Assembly: GCF_022605725.1 (NCBI RefSeq)
Contig: NC_065549.1
Location: 40,253,690 to 40,317,689 of the forward strand
Source of the DNA: Anthonomus grandis grandis
Taxonomy: Eukaryota; Arthropoda; Insecta; Coleoptera; Curculionidae
DNA length: 64,000 bases
Reading direction: 5' to 3'
Below, piece after piece: positions 55,801 through 64,000 of this stretch; the first letter of the stretch is position 1; every line of letters starts with the position of its first letter. The notes under the pieces are model-generated. The model was not told the origin of the DNA and made no database searches. It was given only the letters and a program-made list of their open reading frames with translations. Both the position numbers and the translations under genes were made by a program.

Positions 55801-57780
55801 TGTAATATTTTTAAAGTAAAAACCTTTATTGCCAGACATTTTCGCTATATACGGGAAGACAGGCCAAGAATTTTAATCTCTAACGAAAAACTGGTAGAAA
55901 GTTTAATTAAATAATTGTTTTATGACTCTAGATAAGCCATATATATGATTTATCTTTCAGTTTCATGGGTTTTCCTGAAACAAAAATAAAAGCGTTTTTT
56001 TTACTGGTTTTAAGGTCAATGAGATGCTTTACACTAGCTAGTAAATATAGTTAATCCATAGGTAATATTTTCGACGCTCTTACGTATGAAATAGTTCTAT
56101 ATTTTGAACTTAAAAGAAAATTATGCTCATATACATTTTGATTATGCATTGAACACTTTTACTGCAAACAATTTAATTATTTAAAATTTGCAATCAAACA
56201 TTTATTCACGCTAAATCAAAGTATTTTTACAAACTAAAACCATTGATGTTACGTTGAGAATATAAACAACATAAGGCAAGCAAACTAAAAAAAGACTGAT
56301 AATTCGGTATTTACATATAAAATCAGTTTTCTACGTTAGTAAAATTTCTTAATAAAACAATAAAAAAAAGCGTAGTTTTGTTAGAATGACTAGTATGTAT
56401 TCTCATGTGAATAATATATTACCTTAAAGTAACTTGTGTTAAATATAAATTCTCTATCATATCTGTGTAACTTGGTTGGAACTAATCAAAATTCTAATAA
56501 TTGGAGAAACACAATAATCCAGTCAATTTATATGCAGTTGTAGAGCCAGCGAAGGTCCAAATTGCCTAAGTCATTAAATCCGCTGCAAGAAAACTTGGAA
56601 TTGCCTTTTGCCAGTTCACGAGAACTTTTTAAATGCACTCTATTAAAATCGAATCACCTCTCTTAATATAGCGCAGATCTGAAGGCGCCATCGAACTTTT
56701 TCTTGATAGCAGATTTTGCAAATTCGAATTTAATTTAGGAAATACTAGCACTACAGGTATATTTTAACTTAAAATAATTTAACTGCCACATCAAAAAATA
56801 TGTTACTTTTATTAGTCAATCGCGAACATTCACATACTGATATAAGATCGATATATTTTTTACTACAAGCCTCTTATAGTAGACTAATCAACTAAGTATA
56901 ACCCTAGAGCAGCCACTAGATAAATTAATTATTTTCTTAGTAACATTGCTCAGGACCTCTAAAATGCCCCTAGAAGTTGCTAAATCGTAATGCTGTTATC
57001 CTACTACTTTTACTACACTGTAGGCAGCAAAAATTGCTCTAATAATAGCCAAAACTGAATAAAAGCTTCTTATCCAATGAGAAATAAGAAATATCTTACT
57101 AGAGTGTAAAAACTAATGAGCCATTAATACTAATTAAATTCAGTACCCCTTGTCTAAATTAGGAAGCAATATCTAGTGAAGATAATCTGATTAGAAGGAT
57201 ATAAACTTACAATACTACATATTATTTTCAAATTTCCTACTTTATGTGTTTGCCAACTGACTCATCTATTAAAAAAAGAAAAACCCATTGGAACATGACA
57301 ATATCCAAAAGCAAGGCCACCTCTCACAGAAGAACTTCTTTTTTAACAATTTTCTTCTCATAAGGCTTTGGTAAAAGATAAACTTCTTTACATCATACAT
57401 ATAACATAAGATGGAAAATATTTTTCTCATAGAGATTCTTACTAGCAGATAGCTTTATCTTTAACCCATTAATCATTGTAGATCAAATAACTATCGGTCA
57501 AGGTTCAAATAATAAATCAATTATTAAAATGTGTGAGTTTTGTGACAAAAGCATTTCCAAAAATGCATAATTATACTGGGTATAGAGCACAGAATATTAA
57601 TAAATGTCCTAATACACTAAAAATTTAACAAAGTGAAGACGAACCCTGACTAATATCTTCTGAAGTAGCTAATATTTTTAATTTATTTATTGACATTGGT
57701 CGGCCAATTTCAGTAGAAACGGATTCACGACGGACTCGAGGCGTTTCTGTAGATTTTACAAAAATTTAAAAAAGCAATAT
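52861..57780. other. long spacer, few features
   Basis: No confident gene over 4.9 kb. 53120-53240 on the minus strand reads CWKKLQAHKNIKAIELDN and FRKMLDDQRIA before a stop, a small protein-like relic. 54780-55160 is less AT-rich. The minus-strand frame at 55197-55391 has hydrophobic stretches but no motif. A hammerhead-like core lies at 53527-53551. Confidence 0.4.
53527..53551 (-). ncRNA. hammerhead-like core
   Basis: Minus strand: CTGATGA (53551-53545), TGTCT-GTAG-AGGCA with all five pairs formed (one G-U), then GAAA (53530-53527) and TACGC. The core and stem II fit the hammerhead consensus without an extra base. Stem III and the cleavage site are not obvious in the following bases, so function is uncertain. 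Confidence 0.45.
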
Positions 57781-57864
57781 GTTTAATTCTTGTTTTAGAG
57801 ATAGAAATCACGCAGCCAAATTAAAAAATACTTTACTACTGTATTCGGGTATTCTTATCCTTTA

Positions 57865-58640
57865 ATGGCGGCTGACGTTGTCGAACCTTACCCAGGTGCC
57901 ACTATTACGGAAGTTAATATGACAAAAATCCACAATCTCTTATTAAAAAAATCCCGATTTAAGGTGTGCGAAATAGCTGAGATAGTAGGCTTCTCAAAAG
58001 ACTGCAAGAATTATACCCTGCATTATAACTTGTGGATGAGAAGGCTGTCAGCCAATGAATGCCCGATGGCTCATTTCAGAAGAGTGTTTAATGCTGTTTT
58101 TCGGCATAATTTAAAAAGGTTTCTGCATCGTTTTAGGACCGTAAACACAACATGATTCAATAAGTAGACCACAAAGACCAAGGAACAGTTGAAACTGCAA
58201 ACTTTGCGAAGCGAATATACTCAGAAGAAGGGAAAGTTATAATATTATTATAATACTAATAATCACCATTTTCTGGGATCTACAAGGTGTGATCTACACC
58301 AACTATACTTGGATTCGACGCCAAATTACAGTAAAATGGCCCCATTTCGCGAAGAAAAGTGTTCTACCGCTATGACCAAGCATCGGCTCACATCTCGTTC
58401 ATAGACACGATCAAAGTGGGCAAATTGCGAAAAATAACCGAAAAATCACCTGCCTGAGAAGAAATTTTAGTCGATTTAGACAGTTATTTCCGCTACAGAG
58501 GGCCACTTTTAAGACCTCCAGAAAACGTATTTTTCCGATGGGGTTAAGGGCTGAAAGAAGTTGAAGTATTGCTAGGTCAAGTGTATCGAACTAAAAGAAG
58601 ACTATGTTTGACCAATATGACCAAAATATTAATTTTTTTT
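57865..58640 (+). pseudogene. mariner transposase, degenerate
   Basis: The first frame (57865-58155) has ATITEVNMTKIHNLLLKKS, RFKVCEIAEIVGFS (helix-turn-helix) and, after decay, NLWMRRLSANECP and LKRFLHRFRTVNTT where active copies read ..FVTVDETW. Past a stop: TKEQLK, TIFWDLQGVIYTNY (about 58270-58310), HFAKKSVLPL in place of the KVLFHHDNAPSH region, and an ending with CIELKEDYV (about 58575-58605). This is a mariner (DD34D) gene. Both catalytic motifs are destroyed. Terminal repeats were not found. Confidence 0.75.
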
Positions 58641-59090
58641 GTAGACTTACACTGCTCTCTAGAACTATATGCCCTACTGGAACAATAGCTGTTGTGATTA
58701 TGGAACACAAAAATCCTATAAATCACAATTTTCACTTTTTCTCAAAAACCTTTACTTTCTCAGATTTTTTTATAGATTCATACAATAGACATACACAGAT
58801 ATATACAGATACAGCGAGTAAACCTAAAAGTTCCTTTCCGCTAATACCAGAAACCTTCGTTTTTACTACTGACCGACCTCTACCCTGACCAGCCTTTATT
58901 AGGAATTTTTGCTCTCCTTTATTAGGAAAATGGGTCTTCACTTATTAGGAAGACTAATCTTGCTTTATCTAAGCTTTATCTAATCTTTCTTATGTAGCAG
59001 AATAGGATTATTGCTAGGTTTTCTTCTTTGCTCATGTCTCCCATTCGCATAAAAAATGATAAGTATTTTTCTTGGGCATACTGCAGCCTA
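58641..59090. other. spacer
   Basis: Frames on both strands at 58604-58941 have no known motif. Confidence 0.4.
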
Positions 59091-59099
59091 GCTACAAGC

Positions 59100-60800
59100 A
59101 ACTGCCAACCAAGGTGCCTACTAAGACTTCAGTGATCTGTAAGATTGGCCCCTTCTTATATTCCGAGTCAGAAGCTAAGCTGCTTCATCCTTCGGTGAAT
59201 TTATCGGTATTTGCCGCTTTGTTCCTCATATAATTTTTCCTTGGATTTTTCACTTTTTTTTTGTACGGAATACACTGGTACAAAAGAAGAATGGTACTCG
59301 AGTATCACGAGTAGCGCCAGTACTACGAGGGCGTCTGTGATTATTTTAAAATCTGTAAGTTGTAATATTCGAGAAAGACCTGTTTAGCTGTGCATTTCAG
59401 AGACTTGCACTTCTTCATAAGTGAGTGGCATCTGCCTTTCGAGTAGATCTTATGTGTATGGCTCTAGGTGGGATGATGTGGACTCGTTTAAAAGAGCATT
59501 TACCGTGATGTTATCGATAAAACAAAGTCAGGTCTGCCACGTTCCTTTTATACGCCAGACTAACCAAGCTTCTAGTTATCTCTGGATCTCCTATAAGACG
59601 TATGGGATTTTCTGGATGAAATCATATGTCTACAAAGCACTACTTAAAAGATAGAAAAATCTGAGCCTTATAAAGCATTAAAAGCTGTTGCAATATATAC
59701 AGTCATTTTAATTTAAGGAGAGCTCCAAGTTTTTGAAAAGCCGCTCTAGCTATTTCCGCTATTAGATGATACCAAGACATATTACTTCCAACCTTCACAC
59801 CTAAGAAGCGAATTGACAAAGACAGTGGCATAGTAAGCTTGGTTATATTAAGGCTTCCGGCGACAAAGACAACCTTCTTTGTAAATACAGCAGCCAGAGT
59901 CTTAGCTGCGTTAAACTTAATCAGATTGCACTCACTCTAATACAAAATGATGCTAAAGAGTGAGCAATAATAGTTGTTATCTAGCAACGCCTATGGCACC
60001 AATTCTCAGCTGAAGTCATCTGGTTGGGCTACTTGGACATAAATGTGCTTCGTCAGCGAAGCTGTAAGTTGAATTGGAAATCTTATCGGAAAGGTCGTTG
60101 ATATATAACAGGGTAGGAAGCAAGATGCCTCCCTGAGGAACACCAGAGTTAATTTGAAACCTCTGCGAGGTGTGTTCATTAACGAAAACCTGGATGGATC
60201 TATTCTCGAGGACGCTTCTAAGCCAAGCAACGAGAATTTATGGCAAACTATAAGAACACACTTCATATGAGAGGTTTTGCCTATTAAAGCCCTTTAAAAT
60301 ATCTAAAGCTATTGCATAAAATTCACCATATTTTTCAATAGCCTTGGTCCAAATATGTGTGACATAGCCAAGAGATCGCCAGTAGACCTGTGTTTTCGAA
60401 AACTATACTAACGATCGCTAATGATATTCGTGGACTACCAGTATTTAAAAATTTACTCGTTGAAGTTGAAGTTTTTCCATTACCTTGGCGATTACCGGTA
60501 CTAATGTAATCGGACAGTAATTAATGGGCATCGGCTGTTTTCCTTTTTTAATTATTGGTTAATACTAGGAAACAGACATCTTCTCAAAGCAAAAAGTTTT
60601 TTCACACTCTTTTAATCCCATTGGCGGTATTTCATCTGTAACATGAGAAATAAAATTCTTTTAGTCTTCTATTCGGTGCAAGGTACGAACTCGTCCATCA
60701 ATTTCTTTGAAAGCTTCCATTAGTTCGTAACTTGTTCTGGGTGCTTCGATGACCTTTAAGATAGTCAGAATGGATAACTATGATTCCACAAATCTCTTCT
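59100..60800 (-). pseudogene. non-LTR retrotransposon RT to C-terminus, degenerate
   Basis: Minus strand, 5' to 3': PINYCPITLVPVIAKVMEKL (about 60470-60535), FSKTQVYWRSLGYVTHIWTK, EFYAIALDILKGFNR (where the catalytic LDISKAFD has Asp replaced by Asn or Gly), ENRSIQVFVNEHTSQRFQIN, SGVPQGGILLPTLLYINDL (about 60093-60150), TYSFADEAHLCPS (about 60030-60068; FADD to FADE), FNAAKTLAAVF, IRFLGVKVGSNMSWYHLI, IARAAFQKLGAL, LYKAQI, NPIRLIGDPEITRSLVSLAY and RNVADLTLFYR (to about 59440). Decay is heavy: at least eight stops. The clade is uncertain within the jockey/CR1/I group. It differs from the other LINEs here. Confidence 0.75.
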
Positions 60801-60985
60801 AAAGCCTTCCCTTGTAGCCATCTATAGAATGGAAAACATTTTCGTTTGAGAGACTATTGTGTATCCTTCTATTGGGAAAACTTAATTTCGATCGGTGTCA
60901 CTGTGTTGTTCTAGAGCCGTCTGTGTATTATATAAGCTTGTGTATTATATCTGTATATTATTAAGCCATTGTTTCTACCAATCAT
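60801..60985. other. spacer
   Basis: Short stretch between two LINEs; nothing recognised. Confidence 0.4.
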
Positions 60986-60989
60986 TATT

Positions 60990-61245
60990 ACAGTATCATT
61001 TTTTGGACTTTGTTTCTTTTGATTAAAGATGATATATAAGGCAGTTTCTCGCGACGAGTGAACAAATACAAACGTATTAATTTTGCTCCGTCTTTTCGTG
61101 AGCTTTCGGGTATTAATTTGGCGTTTTTGAACACTTTTTCTTCAAACATTATAACCGGTAAAATACCCCTTTTTATTTATTGTGGAAAAAAAAACCGTAA
61201 AATTTTCCCAGTTTAACCAGAAGCTTATTTTTGTTTGTTTCGAAT
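60990..61245 (+). other. 5' untranslated region of the plus-strand LINE
   Basis: Runs to the ATG of ORF1 at 61246. Contains CTCGCGACGAGTGAACAA and other GC-richer tracts typical of internal-promoter regions of non-LTR elements. The exact 5' end is not visible. Confidence 0.45.
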
Positions 61246-62179
61246 ATGCCTGCAGCCCAGTGTTCCATATGTGCTGGTAACGTCAGTCGGACAAACCCAG
61301 GCATCTCCTGCCAAGGTCAATGCGATCGACAATATCATCTTAAATGCGTGAAATTACCATCGGCTATCGGAGATTTACAACCAGACTCCGGCATCGTTTG
61401 GCGATGTAAAGACTGCACTACCAAAACTGACCTCTACGGGGGTCACCTCAAAAGTTTTGCGGGAGCTTGTTGAAAAGGTTAATACGGTAATGTCTGATTT
61501 GGCTGCCTTCAGATCCGTTCAGTCGGGATTTACTGAATCGCTTACTTTTTTTGGAGCAAAGATCGATGACTTTACCAGCCAAATGGAGAACGTAAAAAAA
61601 TTATCTAAAACGATAAATGAAATGCAGCAGGAAATTTCCGAAATTCGTAAAGAGTCTTTGTACTTAAGAACGGAAATCGAAGTGCTACAACAAGAGAGTC
61701 GTAAAAATAAAATTGAACTCTGCGGCGTCCCAGAAAAAGGGAATGAGAATATAGTATCAATGGTAAAAAAAAAAGGCTCCATTGTTGGAACCATAATTCA
61801 TGATGATGATATAGCCGCTTCTCATAGAGTTGCTCGTTTTAACAAGGGGTCGGATACCAGCAATAATTATCCTAAAAACGTTATAGTAAAGTTTTTCTCT
61901 GTGTCGAAGAGAAACGAATTTTTAAGTGCAGTTAAGTTAGGTCGAAACCGTGGTTTGAAGGCTTCTGACTTGGGATTTGAGCAGGAAACTAGGTTGTTTG
62001 TCAACGAACATCTCTCTCCACACTTCAAGCAGCTGCACAGAAGGGCTCGGGAGTTTTGCAAAATGTCAAACTATACATACTGCTGGATTAAGGATTCGAA
62101 GATCTTCATTAAAAAAGAGGATAATAGTAGGGCTTTTCATGTCTCCAATGAACAAGTTTTGTCGTCTTTGAGTACTTAA
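61246..62179 (+). pseudogene. LINE ORF1: PHD-like zinc finger, coiled coil, FP-like domain; one frameshift
   Basis: The ATG at 61246 starts MPAAQCSICAGNVSRTNPG. Cysteines and a histidine follow the C4HC3 PHD pattern (CSIC, C..QC, HLKC, CKDC; to about 61424). Near 61425-61455 the frame shifts by one and continues as SKVLRELVEKVNTV to a stop at 62179. Next comes a coiled coil of about 60 residues (KLSKTINEMQQEISEIRKE, EIEVLQQESRKNK), then IELCGVPE, DIAASHRVARF, NVIVKFFSVSKRNEFL, FVNEHLSPHFKQLHRRAREF and YCWIKDSKIFIKK, the order of the L1 ORF1/FP25-like single-strand nucleic-acid chaperone domain. Such ORF1 proteins bind the element RNA. Apart from the frameshift the protein is well preserved. 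Confidence 0.8.
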
Positions 62180-62239
62180 TCCCTTTTCTTCTTATGTTTA
62201 AATACTTTAGTCTATCTCCTATGTATAATCTCTATTTAG

Positions 62240-64000
62240 ATGTCTGTATGCACTGAATTTTCAATTAATTACCAAAATACCAGTGGACTTAGAACAAAAA
62301 CTGTTGATTTTTACCAATCTATGTGTGCTGCTCAATTTGACTGTGTATCAATAACTGAATCCTGGCTGAAGCCTGATGTGCTGAGCTCGGAGTTATTTCC
62401 TCCTGGCTACAATGTTTTTAGATTGGACCGTAGTGCTCTAGTGAGTGGAAAAAGTGATGGTGGCGGAGTAATGCTAGTTGTGCGCGATATTCATTGTGCC
62501 GAACTCATACCAAGATTATGTAACACCAATAATATAATTGAAGATATATGGGTCAGTGTCGTCTTAAATGGAGGTAATAAATTGTTAATTTGTACTGTCT
62601 ATGTCCCCCCTCACGCATCTTCGAATAACTATAAACATTTCATGTCAAAAGTAGAGCCTGTACTAAGTAACTAAATTAATGGGAAAGTTTTATTGCTAGG
62701 TGATTTTAACTTGCCTAATTTATCCTGGTCGCGTAATAACAAACTAAATTCTGATAACGCCACTGACTCATGTAGCAAATGCTTTACTGATTTTTACTTC
62801 CTTAATGGTTTAAAACAATTTAATTATATTTTGAATTCAAGGAATAGAATTTTAGATTTAGTTGTAAGTACTAATTTTTTAATAACCGAAGTACTTAAAT
62901 GTAATTACCCAGTAGTGCCTGAGGACAGTCATCATATGTCGTTGGAGGTAAATATTAAGTTAAATTATGAAAAAAAAGTCGTGTGTAATTCTTATCAAAA
63001 GGTAAATTTCATTAGGGCAAATTATGCAGTTATTAATGAGAAAATGCGTTCTCTTCAGTGAAAGGATTTATTTTTATCTCGTGATGTAGATAACAACATC
63101 GAATGTTTTTACGCAGAACCGAGTAATATTGTGAATTCTGAAATATCAAAAATAAAAATTAAAAAGCGCCAATATCCTTTATGGTTTTCTAAGCATACTA
63201 TTAATTTAATAAAGAATATAGTGCAGGTGCACAGAGACTGGAAAAAATACAAGCTACAGTCTGACTACGATATTTTCTCAAATTTACGTAAAACTGTAAA
63301 ACTAAATATTAGTAAAGACTATAAAGTTTACATAACTAAAACAGAGGAAAATATTAAGCATGACACAAAGTACTTTTGGTCGTTTATTAATAATAAAAGG
63401 AATACAAAAAATTTGCCGTTAAAAATGACCTTTAATGATCAATATGCTACGAATAACTCTGACATTTGTGAACTTTTCTCAAAGTTTTTAGCAGTGTTTT
63501 TGAACCATCTAATACTCCATCATTAATTGATGTTGTCCAATCAAAAGAATGTTTTACTGTTGATCATGTTCGAGAAGACGATATTAGAGAAGCATTATGC
63601 TCTATGAATCCCAAAAAGGGTCCTGGGCCAGACGGATTTCCCTCAATATTTCTGAAATCATGTCCTAATCTTTGTGAGCCTCTATATTTATTGTATAATC
63701 AATGTATTTCAACTGGTAAATACCCTAAGCTTTGGAAAGTGGCCCAAATTGTGCCTATTTTTAAATCAGGAGATAAAAGCGCTATCAATAACTATAGACC
63801 GATTTCTCTCTTGAGCCATTTTGGGAAACTGTTTGAGTCTCTTATTTTGGATCAATTATTTTTTATTGTTAGGGGATCGATTGACTTAAACCAACACGGC
63901 TTTTTTAAAAAAAGATCGGCACTGACTAACCTTGTGCCTTACGTTCAACTCATACCTGAGAATATGGAGCGAGGTTCTGAGACTTGTACAGTGTACACCG
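62240..64000 (+). pseudogene. LINE ORF2: endonuclease and reverse transcriptase, runs off the window
   Basis: 62240-62674 holds the AP-type endonuclease: NYQNTSGLRTKTVDFYQS, DCVSITESWLKPDV (catalytic Glu), GYNVFRLDRS, GGGVMLVVRD, LLICTVYVPPH. One in-frame TAA at 62672 precedes KVLLLGDFNLPNLSW (catalytic Asp and Asn) and ILDLVVSTN; SDHHMSL is present as DSHHMSL. A TGA at 63059 is followed in the same frame by KRQYPLWFSKHTINLIKN and DTKYFWSFINNKR. At about 63490 a frameshift leads to VREDDIREALCSMNPKKGPG, PDGFPSIFLKSC, IFKSGDKSAINNYRPISLLS, FGKLFESLILDQL and NQHGFFKKRSALTNLV to base 64000. Two stops and one frameshift across 1.76 kb: recent but not intact. CR1/jockey superfamily. Confidence 0.85.

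Noticed and set aside
60006..60266. Open frame of 86 codons on the minus strand as a gene
   Set aside because: It is an off-frame shadow of the LINE reverse transcriptase, whose true frame gives SGVPQGGILLPTLL and FADEAH.
1..64000. CRISPR arrays, tRNA or rRNA genes, bacterial operons or prophage
   Set aside because: No regularly spaced repeats, no cloverleaf or rRNA core sequences seen, and the content is that of an insect-type nuclear genome.

Overview
This 64 kb window is AT-rich, intron-poor eukaryotic DNA made mostly of transposable elements of the kinds found in insect genomes: piggyBac, Tc1, mariner, Transib, BEL/Pao, and several CR1/jockey-, RTE- and RNase H-bearing non-LTR retrotransposons. 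An insect, possibly a beetle, is the best guess, but the species cannot be fixed from the sequence. I see no complete host gene, no rRNA or tRNA gene, no CRISPR and no bacterial features. The only host-like signal is a TATA/Inr promoter at 40.86-40.96 kb followed by a two-codon exon and a splice donor, an arrangement common in insect cuticle-protein genes.

Layout. 1-9 kb: a decayed piggyBac-like element with TTAA ends (1131-2214), a shared pair of inverted repeats (about 3.4 and 5.7 kb), a deleted LINE on the minus strand (4.0-5.0 kb), and a Tc1 element with nested terminal repeats (7220-8759) inserted into a LINE reverse transcriptase. 10-25 kb: LINE fragments in succession: a 3' end (10.9-11.7), an RTE-like copy (12.2-14.0), a longer CR1/jockey-like copy (14.7-17.6), and one probably split into two halves (19.3-20.4 and 23.2-24.9) around an RNase H remnant and a BEL/Pao integrase remnant. 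25-36 kb: mainly AT-rich spacer, an RT relic, an unclassified 900-bp inverted-repeat transposon (29.66-30.56), a mariner helix-turn-helix relic, a LINE relic, and a mariner with terminal inverted repeats of about 590 bp (33.53-36.04). 36-45 kb: a fold-back with two hammerhead-like cores, a non-autonomous LTR element (37.37-40.00), the orphan promoter, and an intron-containing transposase-derived pseudogene (43.5-44.6). 45.7-47.3 kb: a degenerate tandem array. 48-53 kb: a complete Transib element lying next to, or inside, an old piggyBac relic. 53-64 kb: spacer, a mariner pseudogene, a minus-strand LINE, and a better-preserved plus-strand LINE that runs off the window end.

The standout is the Transib element at 47997-50914. 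It has a single uninterrupted 662-residue transposase with residues matching the RAG1/Transib DDE triad and zinc-binding positions, a perfect 5-bp GC-rich target duplication (CGCCG), and termini that begin with the exact V(D)J heptamer CACAGTG. Its two ends differ in the heptamer-to-nonamer-like spacing (13 bp and 23 bp), which recalls the 12/23 asymmetry of V(D)J recombination signals. Nearly every other transposase or reverse transcriptase here carries stops, frameshifts or deletions, so the Transib copy is probably the youngest insertion and the only one likely to encode a full product.
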